DNA of 64,000 nucleotides, from positions 310,001-374,000 of the forward strand of contig JAUGWO010000128.1 in assembly GCA_049724395.1 (NCBI GenBank), read 5' to 3'. This DNA comes from Spongospora subterranea f. sp. subterranea (lineage: Eukaryota; Endomyxa: Phytomyxea; Phytomyxea; Plasmodiophorida). The translations under genes and the position numbers were made by a program. This document shows positions 38,819 to 48,451 of this stretch, piece after piece (position 1 is the first letter of the stretch; every line of letters begins with the position of its first letter). The notes beneath the pieces are model-generated. The model saw only the letters and a program-made list of their open reading frames with translations. It had not been told where the DNA came from and searched no databases.

Positions 38819-39825
38819 TTAAAACTTGAATGACTTTATTGACCCGTTCTTGACGGTCTTTCTGACCGAAGATATCGAGCTGCTATTTGATTGCAATCGG
38901 ATTAGAGATGCATCGATATTGTGGAGCTTGGCCCTGTAATGATCAGCCATATAACGATTGTTTTGGCGATCACTCCGATCGATTGCTGACATGATTCTAG
39001 ATCTTTCCTCTTGGGCGGATGCTATTTTTTGGTTCAGTATTAAGAGGTTTGACTGACATTCTTTTTCCGACAAATCCTGATGCGGCACTTTAGAGGATGA
39101 GATAACGGAGTCCGACAATTTGTGATGACGATTGAGAGTGCTATTCAGGAAATCGAACATATCAGCCGCAGCAGGGGCCGATACTGGAAAAGTAGCAGAT
39201 GTGTTATTTCGTACGATGGGTCGCTTGTAATCGAGTCCTGCCCCTGGTTTGAGCATCTTTATAGGTACAGGCGCAACAATCCCTTGCTCGAACTTTCCTA
39301 TTCCTTTGCCCAGCTGGTATCCGTCTTTAATCAACAGTTTCATGCCAATTCCTCGTGTATGCTTGATCCACGAGCCGAAATCGGGACAAACACTAGTTGC
39401 TTGTGGCACTATCTCAATCATCGAAGGTCTCTCAATCTTTTGCACCTCACTATCGCAATCGACTGATTGTTTGACTTCTTCTGATTTTTCATCCTAAGAG
39501 CTCTAACTGTTACATGATTCAATCACAGTGAATGCCCTTTTATGATGGAGCTCACCATGATATTATCATCATAGACGAAGTTCACTTCATTCAAAAGCTT
39601 TCGTTTACGAAGTTCCAGTGCCTGCTTTTTGAACTGCTCCATTTCTGCGACTACCGATTCTTTCAGTTCCGATAAATCAACATCGTCGGGGCTATGCAGC
39701 AGAAGCTCATCAATTTGTGTTAATTGCTCGTGAAGAACAGATAACGCAGCGGCAATGCGGGTCACATCAGCTTGTTGTTGAGGCGATGGTTCAAGTTTAT
39801 CAACCTGTTGGTGATTTTTTCGCAT
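38819..39825 (-). CDS. ZGPAT-like G-patch protein without a visible CCCH finger
   Basis: Vertebrate ZGPAT is a nuclear CCCH-finger and G-patch repressor and splicing-related factor. Here ATG 39825 opens a coiled coil (LSVLHEQLTQIDELLLHS, then ALELRKRKLL) as at the ZGPAT N-terminus. One intron (about 39491-39555) separates it from the second exon. That exon holds the G-patch GIGMKLLIKDGYQLGKGIG with its upstream GSWIKHTR, then IKMLKPGAGLDYKR, FDFLNSTLN and the C-terminal coiled coil. This order matches ZGPAT closely. The CCCH finger and Tudor-like part that normally lie between coiled coil and G-patch are missing, giving about 310 residues against about 530 in human. A skipped exon cannot be excluded, but the intron is short. 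Confidence 0.8.
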
Positions 39826-39908
39826 TTGCCGAGCCGGAATTGACAATGAATGTTGTGTATTGCCGATGATTGGACAATGCTCTGGGCCGTGGCGCGACCC
39901 TATACACG

Positions 39909-40870
39909 TCACTTGAGGTGGCGCTGCCTGTAGGCTGTACCGCCACCTCGACAGACTTCTCGGGCAGTTTGGCATGTTGCCTGGTGTTTTTTGAATCTGA
40001 CTAGATCAGCCTCAGAGCAATAATTGTTTACCACGACCATGGCAACGTTCAAGTCTGTCTGGCGCACACTGATCGATTGGCGGCAGTTTTGATTTTGGAA
40101 AGCGATTACATTATGGTATTTGTCCACTACCTGTAAACAATAGTATTGTGTAGCCAAATACATCTGATTGGAAAGCCCTTGACATTTGTTGTGAATTCGG
40201 ACAAGATGCCGAGGGGCAAGGCTCAGTCATTTTTTTTAAATTGCTATTGGCAGAGGCGTGTCGCACAGTGCAACCTTCTCAAATTCGTGCTTGGAAGCGA
40301 ACGCTGGCCAATTCGAATATGTCTTGTAAATAAGAGACTCAACCGCGAACCCACCGCCAGGTCTCTCGATGGAGAAAAACTGTTTAATTTCATGAAATTC
40401 GTCGAGAAAATGCTCCCGTTAATTGTATCGAGCTTTTTATTCGAAGCGAAATAGTGCTATTGCAGCAAAAAACAGTTTGTAATTCGGACGTTGATGTTTG
40501 CCTGAAGTTGGAGCCTACATCTTTGAAAAATCATAATCTTGCCTTTAGCAAGCGAATTCGCAGGCTCGTCCTGTACTTTCAAGAGCATCTCCGACAGTGG
40601 CCTCTATTTCCAATCTATCCTGACTGTGGGACGACACTCTAGCGCCACCTTGAACTACATCATCGCGTTCATTCCAATATTGTACACTAGAATGATTTTC
40701 CTTCACAATTCTCAGATCCAGCTGCTGTATCTAAATTCATCTCCCAGATTCAGATAGCGATCGGGATTCGTATTGTAGTCGAGGAATTTACCGAACGTGA
40801 ACAGCTGCTGCTGGACATTCTTGCCCTATGGATGATTATATCAGTCTCCAAAAACTCGCCAAAAGTCACG
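39909..40870 (-). CDS. Possible unidentified multi-exon gene
   Basis: Several separate minus-strand blocks look protein-like. From the 5' side, one near 40760-40850 reads QLFTFGKFLDYNTNPDRYLN and one near 40590-40680 reads VQGGARVSSHSQDRLEIEAT. A third near 40230-40390 reads FFSIERPGGGFAVESLIYKT, and a last one (39909-40135) reads VVDKYHNVIAFQNQNCRQS. Splice borders could not be set in a single consistent frame and I recognise no domain. It may be one gene, two small genes or a decayed one. Confidence 0.3.
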
Positions 40871-42462
40871 TGTAGCTACCCGTAATAAAGGCTGGGAGCC
40901 CTAAACCGGGATATTACTTGTCGTCGATGTTCACTCAGACGATTGGATTTTTTTGACCGTGCTGCCACGAGAGCCCAAAACTCATGAAGCAAGCCTTAAG
41001 GAATATGGGATTCGGAAATGCTGGAATGGGAACAATACGTGGTTGGGCTTTGGCCTTGCAGATGAGATCATGTGTGTGATGATTATTTAGTCGGTAATGA
41101 TCATGCAGCTCAAACGCTAATCCAGGCCCAGCCTAATGGCTAATCTCAAAAATGGGCAGACGAACGGTAATTTGGACGGTGGATGGATGCCAGCATGCTC
41201 AGGTGTGGATCACGACCAGCCTACGATCAGTTGACAATGAGGTGCTACCTACAGTACTTAATCGTTAATTCAGTACCCAATAACACCAATCTAGATCATA
41301 TCGTTGATCAGAATTATCAACGAGGAGGGTCTAAGAGAAAACAGGGATCAGAGCGATTTTTCGATAGCAACACTGTTTGAGGACAGTGTTAAATCCAGGC
41401 CGATTTTCGTGAGGCAATCTTATATCGAGATAATTTGGTGGAATTGCCGTCGTTAGAGTTCCAATCGCGGCGGGTACGACCTTACACCAATTCAAAAAAC
41501 ACTCTAGGGACGAAGGATATCTGTTTCTAGAACCGGATGTAGTCAACGGGTAACCATTCCCCTACCAAGGGACATTGGACGAACAGGAATTTGCCTCCGT
41601 TTATTGTTTAAAGACGTGAAATTGATGGTCGAATTTCTAGAGAAAATCAAAGGAAACTATCTGGGGCAGTCTCCGCCTCGTTTTGTCTGGTGCGCAGCTA
41701 AAGCCATGTTCAGATATTTGAGGCCAATCGTCGGCAAACCGCGTCTTTGCTCGCCCCGAATTTTGAGGAAGTATGGCGAGTTGCCGAGGATTGGCTCAAA
41801 CATCCTCGTCAAGATTATTTAGTTCGGCAAACACTGAAGAAAGAAACACAAAACGCCAATGCGTCGTCAGATTTACCAACAGGACTATTGCAAGTATGGC
41901 GATGACGTGTTCGAACAAGAACTGGGATTAGCTAAATGGGCACCAATGATACCGTTCGACCGCCGCTCGTTCGGCTCGCTTACCGGCCACGTTGAAAGCA
42001 ATTATATCAAAGGCGATCTTATCTGCATCTGTCGGTGCCATTCCTCCATCAACGAGCGACATGCTTACCCAAGTATATTCCTTCTTGCTTAGTCTCAGTC
42101 AAATTCAATCAAACAGCAGTCCCCTCGTTGGTTTGTTCGAGGTTGGGTATTACAGTCGACCTATCGCGCTCATGGGGAATCTCTAGTCCCAATACGTCGA
42201 TCGGTTCCAACGTCTGAAATGTTCCTCTCTCGCAACATTCGAGTTGCAATGTTTGTTGACAGCCCTTGGTGAAATGCAGTAGCATCGCTGAACAGAAAAT
42301 ACAATAAACCCTTGGAATAGTTATCTGAGGGGTGTCCGGGTCTTGTTAAAGGGAGCTGTCAATTGGCAATGGGGTCGCCCTCCTCCTCGGCCCTCGTGGT
42401 CCGCCAATCCGGAATAATCCTCGTGGTCAAAACCCTAGAACTGCACTACCAGATCACCCATC
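40871..42462. other. Region with unresolved plus-strand coding signals
   Basis: No complete gene could be built. The most protein-like stretches are on the plus strand: about 41410-41520 (LPSLEFQSRRVRPYTNSKN), 41604-41690 (EIDGRISRENQRKLSG) and 41722-41880 (APNFEEVWRVAEDWLKHPRQ, then YLVRQTLKKETQNANA). They could be exons of one gene ending before mS35. Nothing is recognised in 40900-41400. Confidence 0.3.
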
Positions 42463-43173
42463 ATGATCTCGATCACGAGCATCATGTCCATGGCCCGTCT
42501 GCCCAAGCTGGCCGGCCTGAGAAGGATGGGCGGCATCGCCCAGGACAAAGTTGACGGTTCGCCCTGATTTTATTGTCGGCAACAATGTGGATTGCGGTTG
42601 TGATACTCTTTCTCTAGTGTGGCTGCCCAAGGATTTCAGTGAAATTCCACCAATGTCCGATATTTCCTATATACGCCCCAGTAATAATTGCATAGTTTGA
42701 ATTTGATGATGTATTGAATGCGGTTCCAACAGGTGAGGTTGTTATGGATCAGGTCGATGATGATCTTCATCAGGGCTCGGGTCAGACCGTTTCTCAATTT
42801 TGTTCTGTCGAGATATTCAGCGTTTTTTCATATATATTATATATATATAGGTCTGGCAGGGATTCCGGTGATAATCAATACCCAGCGCGTTATAGAAGCC
42901 GGAGCCCCTTCGTTTGATCATCCCGAAGACCGCAAAGCGAAATTATGTGCACGACTTTGCGACCTGAAACTGAATGATGACCAGCAGAAGAACCTGGTGT
43001 CCATCCTAGGACCACGGTTCGATGCGAAAAAACAGATCATCAACCTGACGTCGTCCAAGTATCCTGATCCAGAGCTGAACTCCCAGGAATGCATTGACAC
43101 GTTGAAAGCGTTGATGGCCGAAGCTGTAGAAATGTCGTCGCTTCTCGCTTCTGCTAAAGGTACCCAAATATAA
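42463..43173 (+). CDS. RSM24: Mitochondrial small ribosomal subunit protein mS35
   Basis: mS35 (Rsm24 in yeast, MRPS35 in human) is a mitochondrion-specific protein of the small subunit. ATG 42463 opens a basic, acid-free presequence (ISITSIMSMARLPKLAGLRR). Exons then join in frame through VWLPKDFSEIPPMSDISYIR and EVVMDQVDDDLHQG to the main exon (from about 42851). The core HPEDRKAKLCARLCDLKLND, QKNLVSILGPRFDAKKQIIN and ECIDTLKALMAEA matches the family pattern (HPAERKV...DL.L...Q..KL..L.G.RY....D...). The stop is 43171-43173. The intron before the main exon contains an AT dinucleotide run. The length, about 190 residues, is on the short side. Confidence 0.8.
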
Positions 43174-43395
43174 AAACAATCTTCGAACAGCCATGTTTTC
43201 CAACTATGTCAAGGCCGATGCATTTTGCATTCGTGTTGTAAATGCCTGTGTGAAACAATTTAATCCGAAGACGGAAACGATGGATGAGAGAAATACTGAT
43301 AATATCTCGGGTGAAAGAGCCCGATCGATAGGTATTGCACAGCAGTACCTTGTTGGCTCATTAGTCGGCCTTGTATTGTTTGAGAGGGAAAGCGA

Positions 43396-44766
43396 ATGGC
43401 GTTGGATCCGCCCCAACATCGATTCCTCAAAAAACAGGACAACCGCTTCAACACCGACGACATCAATCTGCCTCGTCCGCGATTCTTCTTTCGCAAACTA
43501 GACAGGCGCCTTGACATATCCGATATTGAGGGAGCGACGTCGATCTTTTATCAGCCGAAGTTGAACCGGTCTCAGCGATGCGTCAATCCATTGACTCCCG
43601 TGTACAAGCTGGCAACCTTTCGCCATGAGCCGCCAGAACCGATGCGGTTCACTCGCGATACTCTGGATATCAGCGATATCGAGGGGACACGAACCACGGT
43701 CCCGATCGTGCTGCGAATGAAGACGCGGGACCATATCAACTACAGCGACGTGAAAGGATCAACCGCCGCCCACACCTATGAGAAGTGGCAATCGCGAACG
43801 ACACGCCCTATCCTCAAGGTCGACGATATCAATAATGATGGCGCGTTCCGGACTCGGCGACATACTGACCCTTTGTCGCCTCGATACGATTTCGATTGCA
43901 ACGGCAGCACAGATCTGTTGTTGTTCGCGGAAAATGGGAACCCGTTGCCACGTGAGGGCGGTGGTCAAATGCACTATGAAGGTGGTGCACATTCCATTCC
44001 CGGTTCCCATCCTCGCAAAACGAAGGACGCGTCCGGGATCAACTACAGTTTGATGACGCGGGACATCGACGGGAACGAACCGATGTTCAACATTCACCGG
44101 ATAACGCGCCTAATGAAGAACCACACGACACGGAAGACGAACACCACAGACGATATCGAAGGAGCTCAAGCAGACACTGCTCTGAAATCAACGTGGCTTC
44201 GGAGGACAAACCCCCTTATGCCAAAATACCAACCTCTAGATAATGGCGATCCGGAATTCAATCCATATTCGTGCACAAATATAGGGACGGGGGTCGATTC
44301 AATGATGGAGCAACGACAATCTTCCTATCCAGGGCAGGACGTTCTGTATTCGGACGTCGAACGCCAACGGCTACATTCGAGCGGATCGCAAACCGAATCG
44401 GTTATTAGTGGGAGATCGGATCCACCGAGACCTGACCTGAATTTGACGCACGATCAAGGGAATTCGGACACCCAATCCATACGAATCGCTGAACGGATGG
44501 AAGGATCGCACATCGGAGAGCAGAATGTTGACGAGAAAAAAAACACGCAAATACAATATGGCAATGTGGCGCCGGGTTCTACCAGATGCTCGTCCGTGAT
44601 CAAAAAGGAGAAACCAAGCAATGCCCCGCCACGAAAGACGCCAAGTATTTCGTCAAGTAAAAGGTCTTCCAGGCGGTCAAGCAAAACGACCACCTCTAGA
44701 CCAACTAGAAAAATGATCGACCAGCTCAACGACCAGGCGTTGGTAAGGGCGCTACCGACGTCGTGA
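43396..44766 (+). CDS. DI.G-repeat protein, candidate flagellar/cytoskeletal protein
   Basis: A single uninterrupted frame of 456 codons from ATG 43396. The N-terminal two thirds repeats a pair of short motifs. One is D-I/V-x-G (SDIEGATS, SDIEGTRT, SDVKGSTA, RDIDGNEP, DDIEGAQA). The other is N/D-P-L-x-P-x-Y (VNPLTPVY, TDPLSPRY, TNPLMPKY). Arg/Thr-rich extended spacers separate them. The C-terminal 150 residues are polar and Ser/Lys-rich. Proteins with DIEGA-type repeats occur in flagellated protists and green algae, but I know no assigned function. The extended, repeat-built, basic design suggests binding along a filament such as the axonemal microtubule (inference). It is intronless, unlike its neighbours. 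Confidence 0.75.
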   Translation: MALDPPQHRFLKKQDNRFNTDDINLPRPRFFFRKLDRRLDISDIEGATSIFYQPKLNRSQRCVNPLTPVYKLATFRHEPPEPMRFTRDTLDISDIEGTRTTVPIVLRMKTRDHINYSDVKGSTAAHTYEKWQSRTTRPILKVDDINNDGAFRTRRHTDPLSPRYDFDCNGSTDLLLFAENGNPLPREGGGQMHYEGGAHSIPGSHPRKTKDASGINYSLMTRDIDGNEPMFNIHRITRLMKNHTTRKTNTTDDIEGAQADTALKSTWLRRTNPLMPKYQPLDNGDPEFNPYSCTNIGTGVDSMMEQRQSSYPGQDVLYSDVERQRLHSSGSQTESVISGRSDPPRPDLNLTHDQGNSDTQSIRIAERMEGSHIGEQNVDEKKNTQIQYGNVAPGSTRCSSVIKKEKPSNAPPRKTPSISSSKRSSRRSSKTTTSRPTRKMIDQLNDQALVRALPTS

Positions 44767-44887
44767 GTCGATGTGATTTTCGAATTCCATTAAATAGTGT
44801 CGCGTTCAGTTATTGAAAAGATATTTTCGATAAGATGCCGATAATTTACAACTAAAGCAATGAACGATTTATTAGCATCTTCATATA

Positions 44888-47223
44888 TTATAGGTCGTCT
44901 TCGAGATATCTATATTCAAATGTGAACTCCGATTTTATCCTTTGGCACCATGAATGATCATAGTCAAAATAAACGTAAGTTCCTTGTTCGAACTCGTCTG
45001 TAGTGACTTGGGGATCCTTGTGTCGTTGAAACCACGTCAAGTATTTCGTATGGTACCTCCACGACTGTTTCTTCAGCTGAGCTGCGGCCAAATACTGCTG
45101 ATATGTTCCTTGTTGGAAATAAAAGATGAAAAACAGAGTGTCCGTGTCGTATTTTTCGAAAAACGCTGGTTCCTCAAAAATTGGCGACGGTATTGATGGC
45201 CATGAAGATGGGGTATGATAGGGATTTCGCGGCAGGTAATGCTTTGGCCTGTCAGAGTCTGCCGGTGTAGGCATGTGCCGCAAACTCGACTCTAAAATTT
45301 CCAAATTTCGTCGCTGATCTTCAGACAAAGGAGCATCAAACATTTGAGGTGGTGGGGCCTTAGTCATTGGCGACGAATCGCGATTGGATGCAGCTTGAAC
45401 AGCAGCAAGACGAGAAGGCCTGACGAGTGAGAGATCACCTGCAGGTTCTTCAGAAGCTGCAGCTTGATATCGCTTCTGCCGAAGCTTGTTAGCAAGAGTA
45501 GATTTGCTAGGACCGGATAGTCCAGGTGGGGGGGGGCTGTCCTGTTAAGGGAGATGTGGATCTAATTCCGGTCGGATGCGGTGCAGAGCCAGCATTGAAT
45601 TGCTGTTTAACACCAATATGCAACGATTGCAGCATAGATGGTTGAGTGTCGGTCGGCAATACAACATTAGAAAGCGGCACCTGCTTTAGGCCCAATGGCT
45701 GTTCCATCAACGAGGCAGCTGGGGCTTCTTGCACTGCATGTTCGGCTAAATCTTGCTGCTTCGCCACTGAACTTTGCTCTCGGATCGCTTGAGCCTTGGC
45801 AGCAGACGCAGCAGCTTGTTCTGCTTGTTGCTTTTGCTGTTGTTGCTTGACAATATTGGCAAACGGAGCAGGAGGCGGCTGTTGAACTGCAGTAAAGTCC
45901 ATTGAACGGTTTGTAGCACTAGCCGTCCTAGGAGACTGTTTCGGAGAACCGCTGGCAGCAACAGGAGGCAAAGGAGACTGACGAACAGCGGGCACCTGCT
46001 GCGGAGAGGGTTCCTGATAATTGGCTGAGATCTGAACCGGTACAACAACGACGGGTTTTTCCTTTTTCTTTTTGGGAGCTTTTTTAGGAGTATCGCGCTC
46101 CGACTTCAAATTGGAGGATTTCGACGTCGACGACGTCTCTATAGGTGATTTTTCGATTGCAACTTGAGGTTTTTCTTTAGCCGCATCCTTTTGAGACGTA
46201 TCTATAGTAACAGTAGGTGATGGCTGTGATACAGGGGCAGTAAAATGCTTTTTGGCGGTATTCCTCCTTGACATCGAATCGTCAACTGGCACATCAATAA
46301 CATCACTAGTCGATATAGAATCGTCATCATTATCGTCAGCCTCCTTTTCGTCGTAGCCGTCATCATCAAGCATCGAATCATAGTCTTCATCGCTGCCCAG
46401 ATCGAAATCTGACCCTTCTTCGTCATCAACAGGGAACACAACTGGAGGCGGGGGAGGCTTCGCATTGCGCTTCTGTGCAAGAAGATCGTACATGTATGCA
46501 TCGTCAAAATCCTCCATGTCCTCGTCCTATCATAAAGCTGTTAGACTATTGTGGTTAGTGGGCCACGTTGGTGAGTTACCTGGTTATTTTCGATGAAATA
46601 ATCTACGTCTTCCTGAATTTCTTCTACATCAGGCCGACTACAATCTCATCCTCAAAAAGCATTTCCCAAGCCATTTCTAGATGTTCGATATGGAACTTAT
46701 AGCGCTCAACAAGACGTTGAAGATGATCAACATGGACTTCCTCGTGCCCTTTGTTCCTTTTTTTTCCCCTGCGCTGTTCTGCGTCTAATTGGCTTTCACG
46801 CTCTCCCAACTGTCCCTTCAGTAAAGAAATCCGCTTGTCAATCCATGATTTCACTTCTAGTTTGGGTTTATCCAGAAGCTTCTTCTTTGGGGTGTTTGTC
46901 AATGCTTCTTTTGAAAAAGCCTTCGTCTTGGTCTCTTTTTCGCACACTTTGAAACGTTCCATATCACGTTCAATTTGCTTTCTTGCCATAAACATCTCTT
47001 CTTTCTCGCGAATTTCTGGAGTGGATAGCCAAGTTTTAATTTGGTCTCGATACCGCTGCAATCGCTTGATTTCCTTTTTTAAATCCGCTTCGTGTTTTTC
47101 TTTCAAAGCTGCAGTAGGAGCAGAATACACTTTTTGCCATATGGATTCAAATTCAATGAGCCCATCTTGGACCCTCTTGAGAACCCGTTCTATTTCGGAT
47201 TGCTGCTTGCGCGTTTGCGCCAT
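44888..47223 (-). CDS. NOT3: CCR4-NOT complex subunit NOT3/NOT5 (CNOT3)
   Basis: CNOT3 is a core subunit of the CCR4-NOT deadenylase complex. From ATG 47223 the NOT3 N-terminal coiled-coil domain is clear: [76 protein letters not shown]. An acidic then Pro/Gln/Ala-rich linker of about 350 residues follows. The C-terminal NOT box has [54 protein letters not shown] and [12 protein letters not shown]. The stop is at 44888. An intron separates the N-terminal domain from [19 protein letters not shown] (about 46530). A G9 run at 45528-45536 must lose one base to join linker and NOT box. The junction near 46630 also needs a frame adjustment. About 750 residues, normal for the family. Confidence 0.94.
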
Positions 47224-48450
47224 TGGACGCCTATTAGGTTATGCCTTCCAGATCTGACGAGTCTGAGAATTACGGTGAGACGCGATGTCTCGATAGGGTG
47301 ATGTCGGCACCGTTCGCCTGATCAATGGGGGTGGTGGAGATGATCCTATACTGACTACCTTTCCACAATGGTGTGTGAGAGAGAGAGCTCCTCAGCAGCA
47401 GGGACACGGACTTATATCAATTAATGGGGTGTAGTAGTAGGTGGTGTTATAGGTCAACCATAACGGACTGATGGTCGGGATGGGATCTCGCCATCTAGGT
47501 CAGACACAACGAACTGATGGTTGAAAAGGGATCTCGCCATCTAGGTCAGCCAACGGACTGCTGATTGGGAAGGGATCTCGCCATTTTTTTCAGACGATAG
47601 GCATATAGGAACTGCACACCAGACTTCACTGTCCAGACTTAAAAAATGAAACACACTAATATTTGAATTATATATTTGGGCTAACGACAGAACATAACAG
47701 GCTTTATGTTGTTTGATCTTTGTTCAAGTGATCCCTTCATGTACAGCAGCTTATCGCTTACTCGGTGAATTGGCGACAATATGGGCACCCCCATGCTAAA
47801 TTCCCTACTGGATTCATAGCGAGAGCTTGACGAGCTTGGCCATTTTTACTTTACCTAGTTCACTCACGATAACGCATTGATACCGGTGCAATGTGCCTAT
47901 CTTGAAAATTATACATTGTCACCAAAGATTTGTGAACGCCTAGAAAGAGGATGAACACGAAGGGTTACGTCAAGATAGTGCAAAACTATATGAAGGACTC
48001 CTCTTCGACCTAATCCTGAAAGAGACGGAGCAAAGCACTGGTATTTTGAACCGAGGCTGCCTCGTTTGCAAGGGAAATAATTGGGTTCAGGTTTGTCCAA
48101 CCAGCACGCACACGCAATTATTGCAAGAGGCAATTGAGCGCGGCCTCTGAGTGTGTTATGAGTGCGGCGTACACACTAAAATCAGGGGCAGCTACAGTGC
48201 GGGTAGTCTAGTCACGGCAAATTTCTTGACAGATTTTGTATGGCTAGCGGCACGGAGTATGGCAGTTTTGTAATGATAGTGTGCAGGATTTAAACGGCGT
48301 ATATCGATAGATCTCATCGAAACAGACCAGGCTACGCTTTTTTGCAAAATATTCCAAAATGGTGACAAGATATCAATTGTAAAATTTCCTCTTTTTCAAA
48401 ATTGGCAGTATGGTGGGAAAAAGACTTTTTTGAGAAAAAAAAATAGCTAC
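47224..48450. other. CNOT3 upstream region with degenerate tandem repeats
   Basis: Contains the presumed CNOT3 promoter, a GAGAGAGA run near 47380, the threefold repeat at 47440-47600, and otherwise AT-rich sequence with no recognisable gene. A minus-strand frame at 47909-48133 has no support. Confidence 0.4.
47440..47600. repeat. Three imperfect tandem copies of a 50-65-bp unit
   Basis: Each copy contains TAGGTCA.., a variable AACGGACTGATGGT-like part, and GGGATCTCGCCAT. The third copy ends in a T-run instead of CTAGG. Copy spacing varies slightly. No coding meaning is seen. Confidence 0.6.
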
Positions 48451-48451
48451 A

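Noticed and set aside
39909-40163. Homology of the Cys/Lys-containing block to a C9orf85-type zinc protein
   Set aside because: Only the first dozen residues resemble that family; the cysteine pairs do not line up in any single frame.
42834-42852. AT-dinucleotide run as a separate repeat feature
   Set aside because: It is short and lies inside an mS35 intron; ordinary intron sequence.
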